From positions 1 through 64,000 of the forward strand of contig USGY01000004.1 of NCBI GenBank assembly GCA_900554365.1: a stretch of DNA of 64,000 nt. Direction: 5' to 3'. Numbering within the stretch: the stretch's first letter is position 1; each line of letters begins with the position of its first letter. Source of the DNA: an uncultured Clostridium sp. GTDB taxonomy: Bacteria; Bacillota; Clostridia; TANB77; CAG-508. The notes under the pieces were generated by a model. The model searched no databases. It was not told where the DNA came from and saw only the letters and a list, made by a program, of their open reading frames with translations. Position numbers and translations under genes: made by a program. Of the stretch, positions 35,443-43,852 are shown in pieces.

Positions 35443-35512
35443 AAATAAAGAGCTTGGCTCAAGTCAATTACATTTTGTAATTAACCTGTGCTCAGCTCTT
35501 TGTTTTTTTATT
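35443..35512. terminator. Bidirectional terminator
   Basis: AAAGAGC / GCTCTTT outer stem with inner TGG-CTCAAG and AATTAC / GTAATT stems, and a T-run, between convergent engB and the next gene. Confidence 0.7.
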
Positions 35513-35514
35513 TT

Positions 35515-35793
35515 CTAGTAACAACATTTGTTTTTATTTTTCTTATCTTTACTTTTGTTACAGAATAATAATATTAGTGTCAATATTAGTAATATTCCAA
35601 GAATTACTGCTAAAACTATTATAGCAGCTAATGCTTCTAAGAATGTTCCTGCTAATGATGCACCAATTATTAAACTTATAACTGCCGTAAATGCTGCAAA
35701 TAATATTGCTACTACTAATCCTAAACAATTCTTTTTATTTTTGCACTTTGGTTCTTTATTATCATAGCAATAAATTGTATCTTGTGGCTCCAT
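35515..35793 (-). CDS. Small membrane protein with Cys-rich ends
   Basis: 92 residues from ATG at 35793, after GGAGGTG. Two long hydrophobic helices (LVVAILFAAFTAVISLIIG and ALAAIIVLAVILGILLILT) form a hairpin, with Cys and Lys at both ends (YCYDNKEPKCKNKKNC and CNKSKDKKNKNKCCY). I do not recognise the family. Confidence 0.6.
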   Translation of the reverse strand: MEPQDTIYCYDNKEPKCKNKKNCLGLVVAILFAAFTAVISLIIGASLAGTFLEALAAIIVLAVILGILLILTLILLFCNKSKDKKNKNKCCY

Positions 35794-35875
35794 AGAAGTC
35801 ACCTCCAGTATAGTATTTATTATACTATACTATATTATATGTGTTTTTAATTTTGTTGTGATATTATTTTAATAA

Positions 35876-36061
35876 TCATTCTGCCTTTTTTTCTATTTTA
35901 GTAATTGCCTTTTTGGCTTTTTCTCTTGGAATCATAATAATATGACCACAGCCTTGACATTTTAATTTAAAGTCAACACCTATTCTTGTTATTTTCCACA
36001 ATTTACTTCCACATGGATGTTGCTTTTTAGTTCTTACAATATCTCCTATATTATATTCCAT
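35876..36061 (-). CDS. DUF951 family protein
   Basis: 61 residues. MEYNIGDIVRTKKQHPCGSK and LKCQGCGHIIMIPREK match the conserved DUF951 pattern: a Cys at residue 17 and a CxxC pair, probably a small zinc-binding, nucleic-acid-associated domain. Its function is unknown. It follows gltX, from which a terminator hairpin separates it. Confidence 0.85.
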   Translation of the reverse strand: MEYNIGDIVRTKKQHPCGSKLWKITRIGVDFKLKCQGCGHIIMIPREKAKKAITKIEKKAE

Positions 36062-36080
36062 CTTTTCTCTCTTTCTTTTT

Positions 36081-36115
36081 TAAAATGACCTATTAAAAAT
36101 AGGTCATTTTAAATT
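36081..36115 (-). terminator. Terminator after gltX
   Basis: AAAATGACCTATT / AATAGGTCATTTT, a perfect 13-bp stem with a four-base loop, just downstream of gltX. Confidence 0.7.
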
Positions 36116-36128
36116 AATTATATCTTAT

Positions 36129-37775
36129 TTATTCATTCATTGCTTTTTCAAATCTTTGTGCTATTTTTTCTTTTCCTAAGATTTTCATAATTTCATACAT
36201 ATCTGGTGTATTGGTCCTTCCTGTTAAAGCAACTCTTAAAACAGTACTTACATCTCCAACATGTGCTTTATATTTACCAGGATTTGCTTTAAATTCTTTT
36301 ACATCTTTGCAATATCCCATTTCTTCAGTTAAATCTTTTATTTTGTTAAACCAAATTTGTTTGTCATCTGCATCATCATAATATTTTTCTATATATGTTT
36401 TTAATATTTTATTTATTTCTTCTTTTTCAGAAATTACTTGATATGGATATTCTTTTACATCAAATAATTCATCATACATATAGCATATATTATCTTTTAC
36501 ATCTGACCATTTTGAAATATCTTTTCTTGGCTTTTTATTTCCTCTTTCTATCCCAAATACTTTTAATGAATATTCTTTATCTTCTAATATTTTTTCAAGT
36601 TCATTATCATGACGTTTAGCCCATTTCATTGCTTCATCATATACTTGCTCTGCTGTGAATTTAGATATAACTGTTTTTCCAACATCTAATAATTTTACCA
36701 TATCAAATAAAGCACCACTTACACTCATTTTGTTAAGTTGTAAGTCAAATTCTGATATTTCTTTATTTGGATTTGCTCTTCTCCAATTTTCAAATGTAGA
36801 ATTTGCAATATTTAATAAATATTCTTTTACAGCTTCTTTAGGAATTCCTTCATTTTCATAATATGATACTGCAGCTTCTGGATCTTTTCTTTTACTTAAT
36901 TTTCTCTTATTTCCATTATCATTTTTCATTATTGGTGCAATATGTGCATATTTAGGTGGTCTGAAACCTAATTCGTGGAATAATTGTAAATGTAATGGTA
37001 CTGAAGATAGCCATTCATCTCCTCTTATTACGTGTGTTGTTCCCATTAAATGATCATCAACAGCATGTGCAAAATGATATGTTGGCAATCCATCTGCTTT
37101 TATTATAACTATATCTTGATCATTTTCTGGAAATTCAACATTTCCCTTTATTACATCTTTATGCTTTATTTTTCTATCTTCTCTTCCTTGAGATTTAAAA
37201 CGAATTATATATTTTTCTCCGTTTTTTATTTTTTCTGCCATTTCATCTAATGTTAAATGTCTACATTTTGCCCATACTCCATAATATCCTGGACGTATTT
37301 TAGCAGCTTCTTGTTTTTGTCTTATTTCATCAATTTCTTCTTGACTGCAAAAACATGGGTATGCTTTTCCTTGTTCGATCATATATTTAGCATATGCTTG
37401 ATATATTTCTTTTCTTTTTGATTGTTGATATGGTCCATAGTTTCCTTTTTCTTCAGTTTCTGAAATTATTCCTTCATCTGGTATAATATCAAAATCTTTT
37501 AAACTGCTTACTATTCCACTAACACCATTTTCAACTTCTCTTTTTTGGTCTGTATCTTCTATTCTTAAGAAGAATACTCCATCAGTTTGGCTTGCTAATT
37601 TTCTTGCAATTAAGCTTTGATAAAGTCCTCCAATATGTACAAAACCTGTTGGACTTGGCGCAAATCTTGTTACAATTGCTCCTTCTTTTAGATTTCTTCT
37701 TGGATATTTTTCCTCATAATATGAAATTTCCTTTGCATCTGGAAATATTAAATTTGCTAATTCTTTATAATCCAT
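36129..37775 (-). CDS. gltX: Glutamyl-tRNA synthetase
   Basis: Charges tRNA-Glu (and perhaps tRNA-Gln, if an amidotransferase pathway exists; none is in this window). 548 residues, longer than the usual 480-500. RFAPSPTGFVHIGG holds the HIGH-type motif; KRKLSKRKDPEA is the KMSKS equivalent. CFCSQEEIDEIRQ and CRHL supply Cys ligands of a possible zinc site. It lies 28 bases after rnjA. Confidence 0.94.
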   Translation of the reverse strand: MDYKELANLIFPDAKEISYYEEKYPRRNLKEGAIVTRFAPSPTGFVHIGGLYQSLIARKLASQTDGVFFLRIEDTDQKREVENGVSGIVSSLKDFDIIPDEGIISETEEKGNYGPYQQSKRKEIYQAYAKYMIEQGKAYPCFCSQEEIDEIRQKQEAAKIRPGYYGVWAKCRHLTLDEMAEKIKNGEKYIIRFKSQGREDRKIKHKDVIKGNVEFPENDQDIVIIKADGLPTYHFAHAVDDHLMGTTHVIRGDEWLSSVPLHLQLFHELGFRPPKYAHIAPIMKNDNGNKRKLSKRKDPEAAVSYYENEGIPKEAVKEYLLNIANSTFENWRRANPNKEISEFDLQLNKMSVSGALFDMVKLLDVGKTVISKFTAEQVYDEAMKWAKRHDNELEKILEDKEYSLKVFGIERGNKKPRKDISKWSDVKDNICYMYDELFDVKEYPYQVISEKEEINKILKTYIEKYYDDADDKQIWFNKIKDLTEEMGYCKDVKEFKANPGKYKAHVGDVSTVLRVALTGRTNTPDMYEIMKILGKEKIAQRFEKAMNE

Positions 37776-37802
37776 TTTTTTCGCTCCTTTTTAAGTATTG
37801 TA

Positions 37803-39686
37803 CTATACTTCCATAATAATTGGGATTATCATTGGATTTCTTTTTGTTTTTGAGAATATATAATCTTTTAAATTTTCTCTAACTGTTGATTTTATTGTTG
37901 ACCAATCACGTACACCCTGTTCTTCACACTTTTTGATTTCATGTCTAACAACTGATTTTACATCATCCATTAAATTTTCTGATTCTCTAACATATACAAA
38001 TCCTCTAGAAATTATATCTGGTCCAGCAATTACTTCTCCTGTTGCTGAATCCATTGTTAAAACAATTACAATTAATCCATCTTGTGATAGATGTTGTCTA
38101 TCTCTTAATACAATGTTTCCAACATCTCCAACACCTAGTCCGTCTACTAAAACTCTACCACTTGGAACTGATCCGTTATATCCAATTCCATTTTCATCAA
38201 TTTCTAATACTCTACCATTTTGTAATAATACAATATTATCTTTATCAATTCCCATGCTTTGAGCGGTTTCGCTATGTGAAATTAATTGTCTATATTCTCC
38301 ATGAACTGGTATAAAATATTTTGGTTTAGCTAAAGCAATTATTAATTTTTGCTCTTCTTGGCATGCATGTCCTGAAACATGTACCGCTTCTAATGCACTA
38401 TATACAACTTCAGCTCCTATTTGCATTAAATCATCAATTACTTTTGATACAAATTTTTCATTTCCTGGTATTGGTGTAGCTGAAATAATTACTAAATCAT
38501 TTGGTGTAATTTTTACTTTTCTATGATCACCTGCAGCCATTCTTGTTAAAGCTGACATTGGTTCTCCTTGACTTCCTGTTGTGATTATTACTAATTGATC
38601 ATCTGGATAATTTTTTATCATATCAATGTCTATAAAAATGTTTTCTGGACAATCTATGTATCCTAATTCTCTAGCTGTGTTTATCATATTTACCATACTT
38701 CTACCACATATTGCTATTTTTCTGTTATATTTTACAGCTGAATTTACAATTTGTTGTACTCTGTGAACATTTGATGCAAAAGTTGCAACAACTATTCTTT
38801 TTGTACAATGTAAGAAATATCTATCAAATACTTCTCCTACTGTACTTTCTGACATTGTAAATCCTTTTCTTTCACTGTTTGTACTGTCTGACATTAATGC
38901 TAATATTCCTTGGTTTCCTAATTCTGCAATTCTTCCAAAGTCCATTATTTTTCCATCTATTGGTGTGAAATCAACTTTAAAATCTCCTGTATGTAATACT
39001 GTTCCAACTGGTGTTTTTATTGCAAGCATTACTGAATCTGGAATACTATGTGTACTTCTAATAAATTCTACTTTAAAGTTTTTTCCAAGTTTGATTGTTT
39101 CCCCTTGATTAACTTCAATTAATTTTGTTGTTTTTGTTAATTTATGCTCTTCTAGTTTATTTTTTATTAAACCTACTGTTAATTTTGTTGCATAAATTGG
39201 AATATTTATTTTCTTCAATAAATATGGTATTGATCCTATGTGATCTTCATGTCCATGTGTTATTACTAAGCCTTTTATTCTATCTACATTTTTTTCTAGA
39301 TATGTAATATCTGGTATAACTAAATCTACACCTAACATATCATCTTCTGGGAATGATAAACCACAGTCTACTACTATTATCTCATTTTCATATTCAAATA
39401 CTGTGATATTTTTTCCTATTTCGTGTAAACCACCTAGTGGAATTATTTTTAATTTTGATTTTTTAAATATTGATTTTTTTTCTTTTCCGTTTTCTGTTTT
39501 GCTTTTTTTTGCTGTTCTAGGTGCTTTTGATTTTCTAGGTTCTCTTTTTACCTTTACTTCTACACTTTCCTCTTTTTTATTATTTTCCTTTGATACTTTT
39601 GTTACTCTTTTTGGAGTATTTCTTTTTTGTGTTGTTCTTCTTGTTATTTTTTTCTCTGTTTTATTTTCTAAATTTTCCTCTGCCAT
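37803..39686 (-). CDS. rnjA: Ribonuclease J
   Basis: 5' exonuclease and endonuclease for mRNA decay and rRNA maturation. 627 residues, about 70 more than usual: the first 75 are a Lys/Arg/Thr-rich, disordered extension (RRTTQKRNTPKRVTKVSK). The metallo-beta-lactamase core follows (PLGGLHEIGKN; THGHEDHIGSIPYLL for the metals), then the beta-CASP domain (STHSIPDSVML; HVSGHACQEEQ) and the C-terminal domain. The extension probably binds RNA or ribosomes. Confidence 0.94.
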   Translation of the reverse strand: MAEENLENKTEKKITRRTTQKRNTPKRVTKVSKENNKKEESVEVKVKREPRKSKAPRTAKKSKTENGKEKKSIFKKSKLKIIPLGGLHEIGKNITVFEYENEIIVVDCGLSFPEDDMLGVDLVIPDITYLEKNVDRIKGLVITHGHEDHIGSIPYLLKKINIPIYATKLTVGLIKNKLEEHKLTKTTKLIEVNQGETIKLGKNFKVEFIRSTHSIPDSVMLAIKTPVGTVLHTGDFKVDFTPIDGKIMDFGRIAELGNQGILALMSDSTNSERKGFTMSESTVGEVFDRYFLHCTKRIVVATFASNVHRVQQIVNSAVKYNRKIAICGRSMVNMINTARELGYIDCPENIFIDIDMIKNYPDDQLVIITTGSQGEPMSALTRMAAGDHRKVKITPNDLVIISATPIPGNEKFVSKVIDDLMQIGAEVVYSALEAVHVSGHACQEEQKLIIALAKPKYFIPVHGEYRQLISHSETAQSMGIDKDNIVLLQNGRVLEIDENGIGYNGSVPSGRVLVDGLGVGDVGNIVLRDRQHLSQDGLIVIVLTMDSATGEVIAGPDIISRGFVYVRESENLMDDVKSVVRHEIKKCEEQGVRDWSTIKSTVRENLKDYIFSKTKRNPMIIPIIMEV

Positions 39687-40060
39687 AAAATCTTCCTTTC
39701 TTTTTATTATTTTTATTATTTGACAAATAAAAGTGAAACTTCACTTTTTCTCTTATTTATTCGAGTTTTACTTTTTCCTAATTATTTTCATACATTAATA
39801 GAGTCTATATTAAAATGCTTTTCTCTTGCATTTATATAAACTATTTTTTTATTAAATTAAATTTTCCGCTCTCTTTTTTAAATATTTTTTATACCCTATT
39901 ATATATTTTTAATTAGGTATTTTTTAATAAAATCTCATAATTTAGCAATCCATTGCTAACAACTGTTTTCTATTATACTATACCGTCTTTAAAAAGTCAA
40001 GAAAAGGCTAGAGTTAATATTGTTCTTTATATCTATAAATTATATTTATTTTCTAAAAAA
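39687..40060. other. Gene-free AT-rich stretch
   Basis: Upstream of rnjA. No credible ORF, tRNA or repeat. A hairpin AAAAGTGAAACTTCACTTTT lies near 39728-39747, and -10-like sequences occur but none with a convincing -35. Confidence 0.5.
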
Positions 40061-40097
40061 ACAAGGAGTAGATATATATCCACTCCTTGTTTACTGC
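40061..40097 (-). terminator. Terminator after the 40.3-41.1 kb gene
   Basis: AAACAAGGAGT / ACTCCTTGTTT stem followed by a T-run on the minus strand. Confidence 0.75.
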
Positions 40098-40124
40098 TTA
40101 GTATAGCAGTCTTGTTAGTATCAA

Positions 40125-40198
40125 ATTACTAAATAGTTTCTGGCCAATTTTCTTCTAGTTGCTTAGCCTTCTTTTTCCATGCTTTTTCTAGCATTATC
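40125..40198 (-). other. Possible short coding remnant
   Basis: The transcribed space between the 40264 stop and the terminator holds about 35 open codons (IRSSKYFKKFPEMIMLEKA then WKKKAKQLEENWPETI, stop). An ATG-ATA-ATG pair inside could start a 23-residue peptide, but there is no ribosome binding site. The composition looks protein-like, so it may be the tail of a lost gene. Confidence 0.25.
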
Positions 40199-40263
40199 AT
40201 TTCTGGAAACTTCTTAAAATATTTGCTTGACCTTATGTCTTATAATCTTTATTATATTAATAC

Positions 40264-41148
40264 TTATTGTTTATTTTCTCCTCTTCCTTCTGGAAGCGCA
40301 TCTGGATAATCTAAGACTATTCTTATTCTTGTAATAGCTTTTACAGCTCTTACAAATTTACTGTTTTTAAATCTTTGCCATAAGCTTGGTTTAGCTTCAA
40401 ATGTTGTTTCTTGTGCATATTGTTGTTTTTCTTCTTCATTTGCTGAAGCTACTTGTACTTTTTCTGCTTCATGACTTTCAATTTTTTCAGTATTTTCTAC
40501 AACTGGTTGTTCTTGTATTTCTTCTACTGGTGTTGGTATTGATTTTAGTGCATCTGCAATTTCTATTCCAATATAACTCAAAGCTTTTGATCTGTCTTCT
40601 ATTCTTTCCATATCAATTTCAATATGTAAATTTGATTCCCAGTTGTTTACTCTTGCGTGTAATAATTTCATTGCATCTTGATAATCTTCTGATTTGTCAT
40701 CTTTAGCTTTTCCAATTATGTTTAATGGTTCAATTATATCTTCTGAAAAATCTTCTTCTGAAGCTTTTACTTTTTCTTTCCAATTTTCATCTTTGTTTAC
40801 TACTGCTTCCATTACTTCTTTTAATTTTCCTGCTAAGGCTATGTTTTCTTCTCTTTGTCTAATTAATTCTTCTATCTTTTTTGTGTTTTCTTCAAATTGA
40901 TTTGTTGCAAATTCCACTAACCCATAAGATGCTTTATATACACTTGCAGGGAAGTTTTTCTTTTTTGGATATTCTATTAAATAAGTTTTTATAGATTCAA
41001 CTAAATCTTTAAAATATGTATCATCTTCTAGTTGAACTATTTGCTTCTTACTTTTTGGATTTATTAATTTTTGAACTTTATCTATATTTGATAATATTTT
41101 TTCTTCTGTGATAACCATTCTCACATTTACTATGCCAGATTTAGACAT
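40264..41148 (-). CDS. Hypothetical helical protein
   Basis: 294 residues, mostly charged and helical, with no membrane segment. The first 200 residues look like helical bundles; residues about 205-250 form a Glu/Gln/Val-rich disordered stretch (VEEIQEQPVVENTEK), and the end is basic (LWQRFKNSKFVRAVKAITRI). The start follows GGAGG, behind a clear promoter at 41201-41229. I do not recognise it. Confidence 0.7.
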   Translation of the reverse strand: MSKSGIVNVRMVITEEKILSNIDKVQKLINPKSKKQIVQLEDDTYFKDLVESIKTYLIEYPKKKNFPASVYKASYGLVEFATNQFEENTKKIEELIRQREENIALAGKLKEVMEAVVNKDENWKEKVKASEEDFSEDIIEPLNIIGKAKDDKSEDYQDAMKLLHARVNNWESNLHIEIDMERIEDRSKALSYIGIEIADALKSIPTPVEEIQEQPVVENTEKIESHEAEKVQVASANEEEKQQYAQETTFEAKPSLWQRFKNSKFVRAVKAITRIRIVLDYPDALPEGRGENKQ

Positions 41149-41200
41149 TGTAAATTACCTCCTTCATCTTACGCGTATTCAACTTTGCTTTTCTTTTATT

Positions 41201-41229
41201 ATTATACATTATGCTACAAAAAACTACAA
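41201..41229 (-). promoter_or_regulatory. Sigma-A promoter
   Basis: On the minus strand: TTGTAG (41224-41229), a 17-nt spacer and TATAAT (41201-41206), 53 bases upstream of the 40264-41148 gene. Confidence 0.65.
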
Positions 41230-41299
41230 GATACAGCTTCTATTTTTTGTGTTAATTTTTCATTACAAGAATATTACAAAAATATTACAAAGTGTAAAA

Positions 41300-41340
41300 A
41301 TAGTTAGGGAATTCTTTCCTTTGTTCCCTAACTATTCCTA
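41300..41340 (-). terminator. Terminator after the acyl-CoA ligase gene
   Basis: AGTTAGGGAA / TTCCCTAACT stem followed by ATTTTTA on the minus strand. Confidence 0.75.
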
Positions 41341-41343
41341 TTT

Positions 41344-43056
41344 TTATATTACTGTTTTCATTTCTTCTGCTCTTTTTGTTTTTTGTGTTGTTGTTTTTAT
41401 TAATTCTTTATTTGTAACACTTATATCTCTTATGTATTTGTATGCTGGCATTTCTTTATTTACTTTTTTCACTTCTTTCCATAAGATGTCTTTTAATTCT
41501 TTCTCATCTGTTGTTCCATATTCTTCTTTTACAGCTACTGGATCATATACTATTTTTGCACATATTTTATAGTCTCCATCATCTTCTGGTCTTCCATAAA
41601 CAAAGCTTTCTTTTACACCTTCTATTTTATTTACTAAGGCTTCTAATTCCTCTGGGAATATATTTTTACCATTTTTAAGAACTATAACAAATTTCTTTCT
41701 TCCTGATATATATATGTATCCATCTTTATCGATTCTTGCTAAATCTCCTGTGTGTAGCCATTCGCCTTCTAAAGCATCTTTAGTTGCTTCTTCATTTTTA
41801 TAATATCCAAGCATTATTGATGGACCTTTTGCCATTAATTCTCCAATTCCATCTTCATCTGGATTAGCTATTTTTACATCTAAACTTGGAAAAGCTTTTC
41901 CTATTGATCCAATTCTTCTATATTTGTCATCTTCTGCTGCAATTACTGGTGAACTTTCTGTTAATCCATATCCTTGATATGTTGTAAATCCTAATGCATT
42001 AAATCCTTTTTCTGTTTCTGGATCTAATGCAGCTCCTCCAGATACAAATAATCTTGCTTTTCCTCCTAATGTATCATGTATTTCTTTAAATAATTTTTTT
42101 CTAATATCTATTCCAAATTTTAATAAAAATTGACTTATTTTTATTCCTTTTTTTACAGTTTCTAATTTTCCTTGTTTTTCAATGGTTTTCATCATTCTTT
42201 TATACATAGCTTCGTATAATATAGGAACTGATATCATTGCTGTTATTTTATATTCTTTAATATTTTCTGCAATATGTCTTATTCCATCACAGAAGCATAT
42301 TGCACCACCTACTGATACTGGATATAAAAATCCAACTGTACATTCAAATGTATGGTGTAATGGTAAAAATGATAAAAATCTATCGTTTTCTGTTGTTTTT
42401 ATTACAGATGTTATATCTGCTAAGTTTGAGCAAATATTTTTATGTGATAACATAACTGCTTTTGACATTGCAGTTGTTCCTGATGTGAATAGCATTATTC
42501 CCATTTTTTCATTATCAATTTTTGCATCTAGGAATTCTCTATTACCTTCTTGTAATAATTTTTCTCCTTCTTTTGTTAATTCTTTTTGTGATTTTATTCC
42601 ATTTTCTTCTTTATCTAAATCCATTGATATGAAAAATTTTAAATTTGTATTTCCTTGTTCTTTTATTTTTCTCATTACTTCATCATATTTTTTTGAATAA
42701 AATATTGCTTCAACTTCTGAACGGATTATTAAACTTTCTATTTCATTATCTGGCAAAGCTTTATCCAGTGGCACTACAACTCCTGTACCAGCTACTACTG
42801 CCAAATAATCAACAGCCCATTCATATCTATTTTCTGATATAATTGCTATTCTTTTATCTTTTAATCCCATTTCTATTAATTTAGTTCCTAAAGCGTTAAT
42901 TTCATCTCTAAATTCTTTATGTGTTATTTCTCTAAATTTTCCTGGTTCTTCTGTTTTGAATATATATGCTGGTCTATCTCCAATTTTTTCTCCTGATCTT
43001 GTTAACATATCTTTTAAATCTGTAAATTTTGTAAATTCATGAATTGGTTTTCTCAT
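41344..43056 (-). CDS. Long-chain acyl-CoA synthetase (AMP-binding)
   Basis: Activates fatty acids with ATP and CoA. 570 residues. MLFTSGTTAMSKAVMLSH is the phosphate-binding loop; YQGYGLTESSPVI the adenine motif; LHTGDLARIDKDGYIYISGRKK the hinge; GKNIFPEELE the C-terminal catalytic region. It resembles the FadD/eukaryotic ACSL group. The TetR gene 17 bases upstream in the same direction probably controls it in response to an acyl ligand. Confidence 0.88.
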   Translation of the reverse strand: MRKPIHEFTKFTDLKDMLTRSGEKIGDRPAYIFKTEEPGKFREITHKEFRDEINALGTKLIEMGLKDKRIAIISENRYEWAVDYLAVVAGTGVVVPLDKALPDNEIESLIIRSEVEAIFYSKKYDEVMRKIKEQGNTNLKFFISMDLDKEENGIKSQKELTKEGEKLLQEGNREFLDAKIDNEKMGIMLFTSGTTAMSKAVMLSHKNICSNLADITSVIKTTENDRFLSFLPLHHTFECTVGFLYPVSVGGAICFCDGIRHIAENIKEYKITAMISVPILYEAMYKRMMKTIEKQGKLETVKKGIKISQFLLKFGIDIRKKLFKEIHDTLGGKARLFVSGGAALDPETEKGFNALGFTTYQGYGLTESSPVIAAEDDKYRRIGSIGKAFPSLDVKIANPDEDGIGELMAKGPSIMLGYYKNEEATKDALEGEWLHTGDLARIDKDGYIYISGRKKFVIVLKNGKNIFPEELEALVNKIEGVKESFVYGRPEDDGDYKICAKIVYDPVAVKEEYGTTDEKELKDILWKEVKKVNKEMPAYKYIRDISVTNKELIKTTTQKTKRAEEMKTVI

Positions 43057-43073
43057 TTTTTCTTCCCCTTTAC

Positions 43074-43637
43074 TTATTTAAGACCTTTTATTATTGTATC
43101 TTCAAATTCTTTATATAATTTTGTTATATTAAAATTTTCTCTATCTCTTACTTTATAAACTAAACTTGAACATATTAATCCATATATTTCTGAAGCAATA
43201 GCTTGTGGGTTTCCTGATTTTATTTCGCCTTTTTCTATCCCCTGTTTTACTATTTCTTCAATTTGATTTATATACAAAAAGATTTGTTGCTTGCATTTTT
43301 GATTTCTTGCTTCATTTCCCCAAAATTGGCTTAATAATATTGTTATTAAATCTTCGTATTTATCAACAATTTTTATTTGAATTAATACTATTGCTTTTAT
43401 TTTATCTATATAATTTGAAAATTTTGCAGTTTTTATATCAACACTATTTTGTAATAATTTTATTCCTTCTTCTACTAAGAAATTAAAAATTTCTTCCTTG
43501 CTAGAAAAATGATAATATAATGTTCCTTTAGCTACTCCAACTGTTGCAGTAATTTCTTCTATACTTGTTGCATCATATCCTTTTTCTGCGAATAATTTCA
43601 TAGAAGTTTCAAATATTTTTCTTTTTGTCTTATTCAT
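43074..43637 (-). CDS. TetR-family regulator
   Basis: 187 residues from ATG at 43637; an earlier GTG lies inside the ribosome binding site. The N-terminal helix-turn-helix is clear (FETSMKLFAEKGYDATSIEE, then VAKGTLYYHFSSKEEIF). The C-terminal helical ligand domain is variable. Co-transcription with an acyl-CoA ligase suggests a FadR/FabT-like lipid sensor (inference). Confidence 0.9.
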   Translation of the reverse strand: MNKTKRKIFETSMKLFAEKGYDATSIEEITATVGVAKGTLYYHFSSKEEIFNFLVEEGIKLLQNSVDIKTAKFSNYIDKIKAIVLIQIKIVDKYEDLITILLSQFWGNEARNQKCKQQIFLYINQIEEIVKQGIEKGEIKSGNPQAIASEIYGLICSSLVYKVRDRENFNITKLYKEFEDTIIKGLK

Positions 43638-43852
43638 ATTTACCACCTTTCAACTTGTGATAATTCTTTTATATTATATATATTTTTATTCAATATTGCA
43701 ATACTTTTATGCGTTTTTAGAACTAGTCGTATAAAAATATTTTTTATTTTACAAATTTTTTACAAATCACTTTATAGTCTTTACTTTTTAAAATAACTAA
43801 TATAAAATAAGTTTGAATTGGTTATAATAAAGAAAAAAGTTGGAGGAAACAA

